Below are positions 41,437 to 49,499 of a stretch of 64,000 nt of DNA, piece after piece. The notes beneath the pieces were generated by a model that ran no database searches, was not told where the DNA came from, and worked only from the letters and a program-made list of their open reading frames with translations. The stretch is from Streptomyces sp. TBY4 (GTDB lineage Bacteria > Actinomycetota > Actinomycetes > Streptomycetales > Streptomycetaceae). The position numbers and the translations under genes are program-made. Numbering within the stretch: the stretch's first letter is position 1; each line of letters begins with the position of its first letter. The DNA lies in NCBI RefSeq assembly GCF_024213195.1, contig NZ_JANAVF010000009.1, positions 1 through 64,000 on the forward strand, written 5' to 3'.

Positions 41437-42621
41437 CTAGCGCTTCGGCCAGTACCAGAGGGGCTCGTCCAGGGGGCCCTCGCGGCCCGCGACCTCGGTC
41501 TGGCCGAAGTCCTTGACCAGGGTGATGGTCTGCAGGTCCACGCGGTGGCGCCGGACGCCCGCCGCCAGGGCTTCCGCGAGCGGGGCCGCGTGCGTGACCA
41601 CCACCGTCTGGGTGTTCCGGGCCACCGTCAGGATCAGGTCCGCGAGGGGGCCCAGCAGGTCGGGGTGGAGGCTGGTCTCCGGCTCGTTGAGCACCATCAG
41701 GGCGGGCGGGCGCGGGGTCAGCAGGGCGGCCGTCCACAGCAGGTAGCGCAGGGTCCCGTCGGAGAGTTCCGCCGCGCCCAGCGGGCGCAGCAGCCCGTGC
41801 TGGTGCAGTTCCAGTTCGAAGCGGCCGTCCCGTTCCGCGACCGCCACGCTGCTGCCCGGGAAGGCCGCCTCGACGGCCGTGTCCAGTGCGGCGTGGTCGC
41901 CGGTCTCCCGGATCGTCTGGAGCGCCGCCGGCAGGTCGGAGCCGTCCGCGGCGAGTACCGGCGTACGGGTTCCGACGCGCGGGGTGCGGGCCGGCGCGTC
42001 GGCGTCCGTGCGGACGTGGTCGTAGAACCGCCAGGAGCGGATCAGTTCGCGCAGGGCCAGCAGGTCCGGGGCCAGTTGCGGGTCCGCCAGCTCGCTCAGC
42101 ATGGAGTCGTACGGGCGCAGGGCGCCGTGGGTGCGGTGCCAGCCGCCGTCCGCGGTCCGGGTGCGCACGGCGGGCCCGGCGCGGTCCGAGAGCAGGGCGG
42201 CGGGGCGCAGCACCGGCCCGGCCCAGGTGCACTCCCGTTTGATCTCGGGGTCCAGGCCGAAGAGCGAGCCGCGGACCGGCGCGGGATGGCCGAAGTCCAC
42301 CGCGTAGCCGAACTCGTCCCCGGCGAAGCCGAGCCGCAGGCTCACCGGTTCGGAGCGGACCGTCGGCTGGACGGCGTACCGCCCCTCGCGCACGGCCCGC
42401 CCGATCGTCTCCGGACCGGCCCACAGGGTGGAGGGCAGTCCGCCCTCCCGGGCCAGCGCCGCGACGGCGCCGCCGCGCGCGGAGTCGGCCAGCAGCCGCA
42501 GCGACCGGTACAGGCTGGACTTGCCCGTGCCGTTGGCGCCGGTCACGACGGTGAGCCGGCCGAGGGGGACGATCAGCTTGCGCAGGGAGCGGTAGTTCTC
42601 CACCGCGAGGGTCGTGATCAT
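41437..42621 (-). CDS. AAA family ATPase (SMC/RecF-like, AAA_21 type)
   Basis: A 394-residue ABC/SMC-like ATPase. Walker A is GANGTGKSSLYRSLRLL (residues about 28-44), the signature region is LGAAELSDGTLRYLLW, Walker B VLNEPETSLHPDLLG, and the H-loop VVTHAAPLAEAL. There is no TOPRIM domain, so it is not a complete OLD nuclease. Such stand-alone ATPases are common in Streptomyces, with unknown roles in DNA repair or conflict. Its start is 22 nt after the YaaH-type gene, so it is probably the last gene of that operon. Confidence 0.85.
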   Translation of the reverse strand: MITTLAVENYRSLRKLIVPLGRLTVVTGANGTGKSSLYRSLRLLADSARGGAVAALAREGGLPSTLWAGPETIGRAVREGRYAVQPTVRSEPVSLRLGFAGDEFGYAVDFGHPAPVRGSLFGLDPEIKRECTWAGPVLRPAALLSDRAGPAVRTRTADGGWHRTHGALRPYDSMLSELADPQLAPDLLALRELIRSWRFYDHVRTDADAPARTPRVGTRTPVLAADGSDLPAALQTIRETGDHAALDTAVEAAFPGSSVAVAERDGRFELELHQHGLLRPLGAAELSDGTLRYLLWTAALLTPRPPALMVLNEPETSLHPDLLGPLADLILTVARNTQTVVVTHAAPLAEALAAGVRRHRVDLQTITLVKDFGQTEVAGREGPLDEPLWYWPKR

Positions 42622-42643
42622 GCAGCCGCCCTGGTCGGAGAGG

Positions 42644-43309
42644 TCATGCCTCCGGGTGCTCCTCGGGGGCGAGGAAGCGGCCCATCGGCAGCACCTGGCG
42701 GCCCCAGGTGCTCGCCATGATCTGGCCGGCGAGCAGGTACGTGGCTCCGAGCGCGGCCAGCAGACCGCTCCAGCCGGTGATCCGGTTCCAGAGCACCGAG
42801 CCGGTGAACCCGCTGATCGTCATGGCCACGAAGACCACCAGCACGCAGGTGAAGGTGGACAGCAGCACCAGGTGGATCCGCCAGCTGCCGATCCACAGCA
42901 CGAACACCACGAACACCCACGGCAGCGTGAACAGCCCGCTCACGTCCCCGCGCAGCGCCGGATCGGTGGCGGGCAGCACCCACTGGAGCAGCAGGGCCTT
43001 GGACATCCAGAACAGCCCGAAGCCGCCGAAGACGGTGGCGTGCCAGGTGTCGCCGCGCTGCGCCTGGAAGAGCCCGGCCAGCAGTTGGGCGAGCCCGCCG
43101 ATGAAGAATCCGACCAGCGGCAGCACGGAGTGGCTGAGCTTCTCGGGGAAGATGCCCGCGTCGATGCCGGTCGCGATGGTGGTGACGACGATGAAGCCGG
43201 TGAGCCCGAGGGGGCCCAGCTGCGCCTGCGCGCTGGGCTCCATCCGCTTGACGGAGACGGCCTGTTCGGCCGGGCCCATGCGGTTGCGCAGGTGGACGGG
43301 GTTGTTCAT
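42644..43309 (-). CDS. Acetate/succinate transporter, GPR1/FUN34/YaaH family
   Basis: A 221-residue inner-membrane protein with six hydrophobic segments. The family start is present as LGPLGLTGFIVVTTIATG, which replaces the common NPAPLGL with a variant. GFFIGGLAQLLAGLFQAQRGDTWHATVFGGFGLFW is the second conserved stretch. Members take up acetate or other small carboxylates. The ATG overlaps the upstream DUF3533-like gene stop by 4 nt, so the two are cotranslated, an unusual pairing. Confidence 0.85.
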   Translation of the reverse strand: MNNPVHLRNRMGPAEQAVSVKRMEPSAQAQLGPLGLTGFIVVTTIATGIDAGIFPEKLSHSVLPLVGFFIGGLAQLLAGLFQAQRGDTWHATVFGGFGLFWMSKALLLQWVLPATDPALRGDVSGLFTLPWVFVVFVLWIGSWRIHLVLLSTFTCVLVVFVAMTISGFTGSVLWNRITGWSGLLAALGATYLLAGQIMASTWGRQVLPMGRFLAPEEHPEA

Positions 43310-44409
43310 CGCACGGCTTCCTCTTCCGGCAGGGCGTCCGGTTCCTCGGGGAGCCCGCTGCCCACCGGCGGCCCGGCCTTGCCCCGGCGGCCCGCCGCGC
43401 AGACCATCGTGACCACCGAGCCCAGTACGGCCCAGCCGCTCAGGACCAGCAGCGGCCCGGTGAGGTCATTGCCCTTGAAGTACGTGATCGAGCGCGCGGC
43501 GTAGGTGCCGGCGCCGGGCGGCAGCCACGGGCCGATGGCCTTCCAGAACGGTGGCAGCAGCGGGTACGGATAGGCGCCGCCGGCACTCGGGTTGCCGAAC
43601 ACCACCACCAGCAGGATCGCCAGGCCGATGCCGACCACGCCCGCGAGGCCCTGGAAGGCCAGGGTGATCGCGCCGACGGCGAAGACGACGAGGGTGCCGA
43701 GCCCCCACAGGCCCCAGATGCTGCCGGGCAGCGCGCCCAGGACCGGGTCGGCGATCACCGAGCCGAGCAGCCCGGCCGCGAGGGAGTACGCCAGCAGGAC
43801 CCCGAGCCGGATGACGGCGCGGTGCATGTTCGCGGGCCGGGCGCCCGCGCTGATCGCGAGGATCGCGGCGCACAGGTAGCCGCCCACGCACCAGCCCACG
43901 ACCAGGTAGAACGAGCTCAGGCCGCGCCCGTCGCCGGCGGCGACCGGGACCACGTCCACCACGGTCACGGTGCGGCCCTGGGCCTTCTCGACGCGGCCGA
44001 CGATCTCTTCCACGGCCTGCGACAGGGAGGCTCCCGCACCGCTCGCCACCAGCAGCTTGTCGGTCCTGCCGGCCGGGTCGACGATCAGCGCGCCGTCCAC
44101 GTCCCGGTTCTGGATCTGCCGCAGCGCCGTCGCCTCGTCCGGTACGGCGCGGGGGTCGAGCGGTTTGCGCGGCAGCGCGGAGAGCTGCTTCGCCGTCTGT
44201 TCCGCGACCGGCGCCGCGGGCGCGGCCACCGCGATCGGGATCTCGCTGGGTTTGGGGTGATGGAAGGCCCCGACGTACGAGGTGATGAAGGCGAGCTGGA
44301 GCGCCAGTACGCCCAGGACCAGGAGAGCGGCCCGGGCCGTGACGGCGTCCTTGAGCTCGGCGAGGAATCCGCCGGACTGCCCTGGGTCTGCGTGGGGGGT
44401 CTGGGTCAT
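43306..44409 (-). CDS. DUF3533/YhgE-like membrane protein
   Basis: A 367-residue membrane protein. One transmembrane segment near residues 28-50 is followed by a large external domain of about 120 residues (IPIAVAAPAAPVAEQTAKQL, NRDVDGALIVDPAGRTDKLL). Five further membrane segments follow, as in the ABC-2 permease-like YhgE/Pip/DUF3533 group. Such proteins are linked to export or surface processes, but no substrate can be named and no ATPase of the ABC type lies beside it. The short tail is acidic. The first gene of a three-gene operon with the YaaH protein and the AAA ATPase. Confidence 0.75.
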   Translation of the reverse strand: MTQTPHADPGQSGGFLAELKDAVTARAALLVLGVLALQLAFITSYVGAFHHPKPSEIPIAVAAPAAPVAEQTAKQLSALPRKPLDPRAVPDEATALRQIQNRDVDGALIVDPAGRTDKLLVASGAGASLSQAVEEIVGRVEKAQGRTVTVVDVVPVAAGDGRGLSSFYLVVGWCVGGYLCAAILAISAGARPANMHRAVIRLGVLLAYSLAAGLLGSVIADPVLGALPGSIWGLWGLGTLVVFAVGAITLAFQGLAGVVGIGLAILLVVVFGNPSAGGAYPYPLLPPFWKAIGPWLPPGAGTYAARSITYFKGNDLTGPLLVLSGWAVLGSVVTMVCAAGRRGKAGPPVGSGLPEEPDALPEEEAVR

Positions 44410-44573
44410 GTCTCACACGCTCGGCGTACCGGGCGCCGGGCGCAGCAGGGGAGGGCCGAATGGATGACGGCCGACCGGACGACGGCCGGCGGGGCGGGCC
44501 GCGCATTTTTTACCGACGCGTAACTTCCCAGTTTTGCTACTCGCCCGTAATTTAACGGCTGCAGCACCCCCCT

Positions 44574-44589
44574 TGTGATCCGGATCACG
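44574..44589. promoter_or_regulatory. Crp-like dyad upstream of the secreted lipase
   Basis: TGTGA-TCCGGA-TCACG; the central GTGATCCGGATCAC is a perfect palindrome. It matches the TGTGA-N6-TCACA type site of Crp/Fnr-family regulators at 9 of 10 positions, centred about 77 nt before the lipase ATG. The neighbouring 44500-44560 is unusually AT-rich and probably contains the promoters of both divergent units. Confidence 0.6.
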
Positions 44590-44658
44590 GGATGCACCCC
44601 CACGTACTTCCCGCGCCGTCCCTCGTTACTCCCCTTTGAACCGCGAGGAGATCACACG

Positions 44659-45519
44659 ATGCTGCCCTGGAGACGCCTGCTCCGCCCGCTGGCCGTCCTC
44701 ACCCTGACCGCCGCCGCGCTCGTCGCCCCCACCGGAGCGGCCCAGGCCGCTGCGGCGCCGAGCAGCGGCTGGAACAACTGGTCCTGCAAACCGTCCGCCG
44801 CCCACCCCCGGCCCGTCGTCCTGGTGCACGGAACCTTCGGGAACTCCGTCGACAACTGGCTCGGCTTCGCGCCGTACCTCGTCCACCGGGGCTACTGCGT
44901 CTACTCCCTCGACTACGGGCAGCTGCCCGGCGTCCCCTTCTTCCACGGGCTCGGCCCCATCGCCGAGTCCGCCGGGCAGCTCGACGCCTTCGTCGACAAG
45001 GTGCTCGCCTCCACCGGAGCGGCCGAGACGGACATCGTCGGACACTCCCAGGGCGGCATGATGCCGCGCTACTACCTGAAGTTCCTCGGCGGCGCCGACA
45101 AGGTCAACGCCCTCGTCGGCCTCGCCCCCGACAACCACGGGACGACCCTGCTCGGCCTCACCAAGCTCCTCCCGTACTTCCCCGGCGCGGAGGACCTGAT
45201 CAGCACGGCCACCCCGGGCCTCGCCGACCAGATCGCCGGATCGCCCTTCCAGACCAAGCTCAACGAGGGCGGGGACACCGTCCCCGGAGTCGCGTACACG
45301 GTGATCGCCACCCGCTACGACGAGGTGGTCACCCCGTACCGGAGCCAGTTCCTCTCCGGGCCGGACGTCCGCAACGTCCTGCTCCAGGACCTGTGTCCGG
45401 TGGACCTCTCGGAGCACGTGGCCATCGGGCTCACCGACCGGATCGCCTGGCACGAGGCGGTCAACGCCCTCGACCCGGCGCACGCGAAACGGACCACCTG
45501 CGCGTCGGTCTTCTCCTGA
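44659..45519 (+). CDS. Secreted alpha/beta-hydrolase lipase
   Basis: A 286-residue exported lipase or esterase. A signal peptide covers about residues 1-33 (AVLTLTAAALVAPTGAAQA). RPVVLVHGTFGNSVDNW provides the oxyanion region. The nucleophile elbow is GHSQGG (Ser about 134), and the family block RYYLKFLGGADKVNALVGLAPDNHGT follows. Probable Asp and His lie in YDEVVTPYRS and SEHVAIG. Cysteines in CKPS, GYC, DLCPV and TTCAS would form disulfides outside the cell. ATG 44659 has GAGGAG 8 nt upstream. A Crp-like dyad lies in its promoter region. Confidence 0.9.
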   Translation: MLPWRRLLRPLAVLTLTAAALVAPTGAAQAAAAPSSGWNNWSCKPSAAHPRPVVLVHGTFGNSVDNWLGFAPYLVHRGYCVYSLDYGQLPGVPFFHGLGPIAESAGQLDAFVDKVLASTGAAETDIVGHSQGGMMPRYYLKFLGGADKVNALVGLAPDNHGTTLLGLTKLLPYFPGAEDLISTATPGLADQIAGSPFQTKLNEGGDTVPGVAYTVIATRYDEVVTPYRSQFLSGPDVRNVLLQDLCPVDLSEHVAIGLTDRIAWHEAVNALDPAHAKRTTCASVFS

Positions 45520-45575
45520 CGGCGGGCGGGGGCGGGCGGCCCCGATGGGCTGCCCGCCCCCGCCGTGGGCGTGCG

Positions 45576-46601
45576 TCAGCGGCCGTGGCGGCCCGGGGTC
45601 GCACGGCGGCGGGCCAGCCCGAACAGCACGGCCGCGCCGACGGCCAGGACTCCGGCCCCGGCGATCGCGATCGCCGGGGTGGCGCTGCTGCCGCCCGTCT
45701 CGGCGAGGTCGCTGCCGCCGTTCGTCTGCGGGTCGTTGTCCCCGTGCCCGTTGTGCTCCACCGTGGACTTGCCGGCGCCCTCGGAGATCTGCTGGTCGGT
45801 GGGGGCCGAGGGTCGCGGCGCGGGCTCCTCCGAGGGCTGCTGCGAAGGCTGCGCGGAGGGCTGCTGCGAGGGCGTGGAGCCGGGCTTCCCGCTCGGCTTC
45901 GAGCTCGGCGCGGTGCTCGGCTTCCCGCTCGGCTTCTCGCTCGGTCCGGGGCCGGGCTGCCCCCCGTTGTCCTTCCCGAAGACCACGTCCGAGCAGGTGT
46001 AGAAGGCCTCCGGGCTGTCCGAGCGCTGCCAGACGCTGTAGATCAGGTGCCGGCCGGACTTGTTCGGGACGGTGCCGGAGAAGACGTAGTCGCCGTTCTG
46101 CATTCCCGGGTCGGTGACCTTCACGAAGGGCGCCGGCTCCAGGTCGGACCACTTCAGCGGCTTCGACGGGTCGTAGCCGTCCTTCGTCACGAACAGCTCG
46201 AAGGAGCCCTTGTGCGGGGCGGTCCCCTTGTAGCGGAAGGTGTGCGCGCCCGCGCTCATCGGGCTCGCCGGCCAGTCGGCGCGCGCCAGGTCCAGTCCCT
46301 TGTACTTGCCGTTGCCCGCCGAGCACAGCTGTCCGTCCGGGATCAGGGACCTGCTCTTGCCGGCCGCGTTGGCGATGTTCACCGCGTTCCAGTCGTAGAA
46401 CGCCTGCGCACCGCTCGCCGCGACCGCCGCCCTGCACGCCGCCGACTTCGGGGACTCCGGGCCCTCCGCGTAGCACGCCGCCACCCGGCTGACCGGGTCC
46501 GTCATCGAACCGTGGGCGGCCGCGGGGACGACGGCGTACGCGGCCACGGCGAGCGGGGCGAGACCGGCAGCGATGCGGGCGGCGGTACGGCGTGCGGGCA
46601 T
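45576..46601 (-). CDS. Sortase-anchored lytic polysaccharide monooxygenase (AA10)
   Basis: A copper enzyme that oxidatively cleaves chitin or cellulose. After a 29-residue signal peptide the mature protein begins HGSMTDP, so His30 is the N-terminal copper ligand. The AA10 domain runs to about residue 200 (VSRVAACYAEGPESPKSAAC, YKGTAPHKGSFELFVTKDGY, RHLIYSVWQRSD). A Ser/Pro/Lys linker follows. The C-terminus has LAETG, a hydrophobic segment and RRRATPGRHGR, a class E sortase signal, so it should be fixed to the cell wall. Start ATG 46601 has GAGGAG upstream. Anchoring is unusual for an LPMO. Confidence 0.92.
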   Translation of the reverse strand: MPARRTAARIAAGLAPLAVAAYAVVPAAAHGSMTDPVSRVAACYAEGPESPKSAACRAAVAASGAQAFYDWNAVNIANAAGKSRSLIPDGQLCSAGNGKYKGLDLARADWPASPMSAGAHTFRYKGTAPHKGSFELFVTKDGYDPSKPLKWSDLEPAPFVKVTDPGMQNGDYVFSGTVPNKSGRHLIYSVWQRSDSPEAFYTCSDVVFGKDNGGQPGPGPSEKPSGKPSTAPSSKPSGKPGSTPSQQPSAQPSQQPSEEPAPRPSAPTDQQISEGAGKSTVEHNGHGDNDPQTNGGSDLAETGGSSATPAIAIAGAGVLAVGAAVLFGLARRRATPGRHGR

Positions 46602-46849
46602 GGTGGATCTCCTCTGGGCACGGCACAGGGCTGCGCGAGTCGTGGGTGCGCCGGAGGACCGGGGCTGTGCGGCGCCGCCCCTCACGGGTTCGCGGCGCCG
46701 CCTCCGGCCCTCCCTGGCCCAGCCAAACTAACCGCCCGGAAGCCGGGTTCCACGGGGTTCGGGCCCCGGGAGCCGATCCTTAGGGCCCCTTTAAGGAGCC
46801 ACTAAGCGGGCCCACAGGAAGGGCCCTGCCCGGGCCGTGGGGCCGAGGG

Positions 46850-47332
46850 TCAAGGCAGCAGGGCGGAGAGTCCCGCGGCCGAGCGGGCCTGGGCCTCCAG
46901 GGCGTCCAGGGCCCGTACCGCCTGGGCCGCCGCTTCGGGATCGGTGCCGTCGAGGCCGCTCGCGGCGAACTCGTCCTCGTCGAGCCGCAGTACGGAGCTT
47001 CCGTCGGCCGACACCCACAGGTCGAGGTCCAGGTCCTCGACCAGGATCACCCCGTCCTCCACCGTCGCGGGGCGGGTGATGTCGCAGTACCAGCCCTTCA
47101 GCACGCCCCCGCCGGTCCGCACCTCCTTGACCGCGTACCAGCGGTCGCGCCAGAAGTGCTCGGTGAACACGTCGCCCGGCTCGAAGCGGACGAAGCCGAA
47201 GTCCCGTACCCCGGGGGCCGCCCAGGGGGCCCGTACGGTGATCCGGGTGCCCGTGTCGGCGACCAGCTCGGCCGGGTAGCGGATCTTCGTACGGCCCGCC
47301 TTGGTGAGGGCGACGGTCAATCGGTCGGTCAT
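46850..47332 (-). CDS. DUF402-domain protein
   Basis: A 160-residue cytosolic protein of the DUF402 family, whose characterised members are metal-dependent nucleoside (di)phosphate or related hydrolases. The conserved pattern appears as DRWYAVKEVRT, GWYCDITRPATVEDGVILVEDLDLDLWV and VLRLDEDEFAASGL; the Asp residues in DLDLDLW are candidate metal ligands. AGGAG lies 8 nt before the ATG. It follows the GNAT gene on the same strand by 17 nt, suggesting a two-gene operon. Confidence 0.8.
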   Translation of the reverse strand: MTDRLTVALTKAGRTKIRYPAELVADTGTRITVRAPWAAPGVRDFGFVRFEPGDVFTEHFWRDRWYAVKEVRTGGGVLKGWYCDITRPATVEDGVILVEDLDLDLWVSADGSSVLRLDEDEFAASGLDGTDPEAAAQAVRALDALEAQARSAAGLSALLP

Positions 47333-47349
47333 CGTGGTGTCTCCTGCTC

Positions 47350-48282
47350 TCAGAGCTGTTTGGTGAAGCGGGTCTCGGTGGCGCAGACCTCGTACCCGAA
47401 GCGGGCGTTGACGGCGAGCATCGGGGCGTTGCCGGTGTCGTTGCCGGTGAAGGCCTCGGTGCAGCCGGCCGCGCGGGCCCGCAGCAGCGAATCGGTCTTG
47501 GCCAGCCGGGCCAGTCCCCGGCCGCGGAAGGGGCGCAGGGTGGCGGTCATGGCGGAGGAGTAGCGTCCGGCCCCGTCGGTGTGGGCGGCGGTGAAGCCCG
47601 CCACCTCGCCGTCCACCAGGACCACGGTGGTGAGCTCGCGGTCGAGGTACGGGTGCTCCCAGGTGTTGCGCAGCCAGTCCTCGTAGTCGTCGAACTCCAC
47701 CGGAACATCGCCCGGTTCGTCCAGGACCGCCGCCGCGTCGGCCTCGAAGAGCGGGCGCGGATCGGCGGCGAAGGCCGAACCGGCGCGCAGCTCGACCCCG
47801 TCCGGGAGCTTCCCGGGCAGCGCCGGCAGGTCGGCCGCGGCGAGGTCGAGGCGCAGGAAGTGCGCGGAGCGGGAGGACCGGTACCCGTGGCGCTCGGCGA
47901 AGGCGCGGTGCGCGGGCTCGTCGAGGACCCAGGCGAACGAAGTCCTTGCGCCCTCGGCCCGCAGATGCTCCTCGGCCGCGCCGAGCAGCGCCCTCCCGGC
48001 GCCCAGGCCGCGGTGGGCGGGGTCCACGTAGGCGTTGACGAAGCCCTGTCCGGGCTCGGTGCTCTCGTGGGCGATGCCGACCTGGGCGGTGCCGATGACC
48101 AGGCCGTCGGCGTTCTCGGCGACGAGGACGCGGTAGCGCTTGCCGGGGTGGGCCGAGGCGAGTTCATGGGCCACGCCGCGGGCCGTGCCGATCATGAAGG
48201 GGAGGGCGGCGCGGCGGACGCGCACGACCGACTCCGCGTCCCGGGGGTCGGTGGGACGTACGTCGCGAAGGGTGGTGATCAC
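47350..48282 (-). CDS. Two-domain GNAT N-acetyltransferase
   Basis: A 310-residue protein with two tandem GNAT folds. The first has VDPAHRGLGAGRALLGAAEEHLRAEG, an acetyl-CoA-binding loop of the R/Q-x-x-G-x-G/A type; the second has LRPFRGRGLARLAKTDSLLRARAAG and ends FGYEVCATETRF. The acceptor is unknown. GTG 48282 is placed by the -10 TACCGT exactly 7 nt before it; the frame remains open upstream across that promoter. It is divergent from the GntR gene and cotranscribed with the DUF402 gene. Confidence 0.85.
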   Translation of the reverse strand: MITTLRDVRPTDPRDAESVVRVRRAALPFMIGTARGVAHELASAHPGKRYRVLVAENADGLVIGTAQVGIAHESTEPGQGFVNAYVDPAHRGLGAGRALLGAAEEHLRAEGARTSFAWVLDEPAHRAFAERHGYRSSRSAHFLRLDLAAADLPALPGKLPDGVELRAGSAFAADPRPLFEADAAAVLDEPGDVPVEFDDYEDWLRNTWEHPYLDRELTTVVLVDGEVAGFTAAHTDGAGRYSSAMTATLRPFRGRGLARLAKTDSLLRARAAGCTEAFTGNDTGNAPMLAVNARFGYEVCATETRFTKQL

Positions 48283-48289
48283 CTGTGCG

Positions 48290-48295
48290 ACGGTA
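48290..48295 (-). promoter_or_regulatory. -10 element, leaderless start of the GNAT gene
   Basis: On the minus strand TACCGT is followed by CGCACAG (7 nt) and then the GTG start. No ribosome site is present. Confidence 0.6.
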
Positions 48296-48340
48296 GGCGG
48301 CGGCGGAGTCCCGCGCCTGCGAATTTCCCCGCGGATGGGG

Positions 48341-48346
48341 GACAAT
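48341..48346 (+). promoter_or_regulatory. -10 element, leaderless start of the GntR gene
   Basis: GACAAT is followed by CGGCCGC (7 nt) and then the GTG at 48354. With the opposite element at 48290-48295 it makes a compact divergent pair of leaderless promoters. Confidence 0.55.
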
Positions 48347-48353
48347 CGGCCGC

Positions 48354-48746
48354 GTGACCTCGACTTCTCCGCACCTGAAGATCCGCATCGACGGCGCGCC
48401 GGGCGCCGCCGCCCCGTACGAGCAGCTGCGCGCCCAGATCGCCGCCGGGGCCCGGGCGGGCCGGCTGCCCGCCGGGTTCAAACTGCCCACGGTCCGCGGG
48501 CTGGCGGAGGAACTGGGGCTGGCGGCGAACACGGTCGCGAAGGCGTACCGGGCGCTGGAGTCGGACGGCGTCATCGAGACGCGCGGCCGGGCGGGCAGCT
48601 TCGTGGCGGCGGCCGGAGACGGGCCCGCCCGGGAGGCGGCCACCGCCGCGCAGGCCTACGCGGAGCGGGCGCGGCGGCTGGGCCTGACCTTCGACGAGGC
48701 GACCGCGGCGGCGCTGGACGCACTGCGCGCGCGGTACGCGGACTGA
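48354..48746 (+). CDS. GntR-family regulator, YtrA type
   Basis: A 130-residue short GntR regulator. The winged helix reads PYEQLRAQIAAGARAGRLPAG, FKLPTVRGLAEELGLAANTV, AKAYRALESDGVIETRG. The remaining 50 residues form a small helical dimerisation tail as in YtrA proteins, with no large ligand domain. It is divergent from the GNAT/DUF402 unit with only 71 nt between the starts, so it may regulate that unit and itself. GTG start, leaderless. Confidence 0.85.
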   Translation: MTSTSPHLKIRIDGAPGAAAPYEQLRAQIAAGARAGRLPAGFKLPTVRGLAEELGLAANTVAKAYRALESDGVIETRGRAGSFVAAAGDGPAREAATAAQAYAERARRLGLTFDEATAAALDALRARYAD

Positions 48747-48799
48747 CGGGGAACGGACTGACCGCGGACGGACCGGGCCCGGCGCGGACCGGCCCGGGG

Positions 48800-49342
48800 T
48801 CAGTCCTTGCGCGGGAACAGCCGGGCCTGGAGGTGGTGCTGCATGGGCTGGCCCACCGCGGCCATCTCCTGCACGATCGTCAGCCCGCCGTCCTCCAGCG
48901 CGTACCGCCGCCGCATGGCGGTGACCTCCTTGGCCCGCGGGGTCAGCCCCACCGTGTCGGTGGCCATCTCGATCTCCGTACCGGTTACCTGGCCGACGTA
49001 CGTCTCCACGATGCCCGTCGGGTGGGCGAGCGTGACCTCGACGGAGGCGTCCGGGAGGATGCGCCACCACCCGGTCTCCCGGCCGGCGGGGCGCAGGGCG
49101 GTGCCGGACTCGTCGATGAGCCACGCGCGGGACTCGTAGCAGAGGAAGGGCCGGCCGTCGTGGCTGAAGGTGATCTCCTGCTCGTACCGGAACCCGTGCT
49201 CCAGGGTCGGGTACTCGCCGCTGCCCCGGCCGTGCCAGCGTCCTACGAGGCCGAGCACCGGCTGCAGCTGCGGGTGCGGCTCGGGGCCCTCGCCGAGGAC
49301 GTGGCTGTCGGGGAAGGGGTTCTCCTGCGCCGGTTCGAGCAC
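48800..49342 (-). CDS. FABP-like heme-binding beta-barrel protein (nitrobindin type)
   Basis: A 180-residue protein of the DUF1794/THAP4-nitrobindin-like family. GLVGRWHGRGSGEYPTLEHGFRYEQEITFSHDG is the conserved opening of the ten-stranded barrel. ETGWWRILPDASVEVTLAHPTGIVETYVG and the end MQHHLQARLFPRK follow; a His in the last strand normally binds heme. Members bind ferric heme and may react with NO or peroxynitrite. GTG 49342 has AGGAGA 7 nt upstream; the longer open frame upstream is low complexity. Confidence 0.8.
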   Translation of the reverse strand: MLEPAQENPFPDSHVLGEGPEPHPQLQPVLGLVGRWHGRGSGEYPTLEHGFRYEQEITFSHDGRPFLCYESRAWLIDESGTALRPAGRETGWWRILPDASVEVTLAHPTGIVETYVGQVTGTEIEMATDTVGLTPRAKEVTAMRRRYALEDGGLTIVQEMAAVGQPMQHHLQARLFPRKD

Positions 49343-49499
49343 GGTGCGTTCTCCTGTTCGTGGGTCCCCCGAGGTGCGCACGGCCGGTGGGGGCCTCCGG
49401 CCGCGCCCCCATTGTCCCCGCGGGGCGGACCGGAGCCGTGCGCGCCCCGCACGCGGGAGTAGCGGGTCGGGAGCCGAGAGTGGTCCGGGGGCGCCGCGC

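Noticed and set aside
41437..42621. OLD-family anti-phage nuclease
   Set aside because: Only the ATPase is present; no TOPRIM domain or UvrD partner is nearby.
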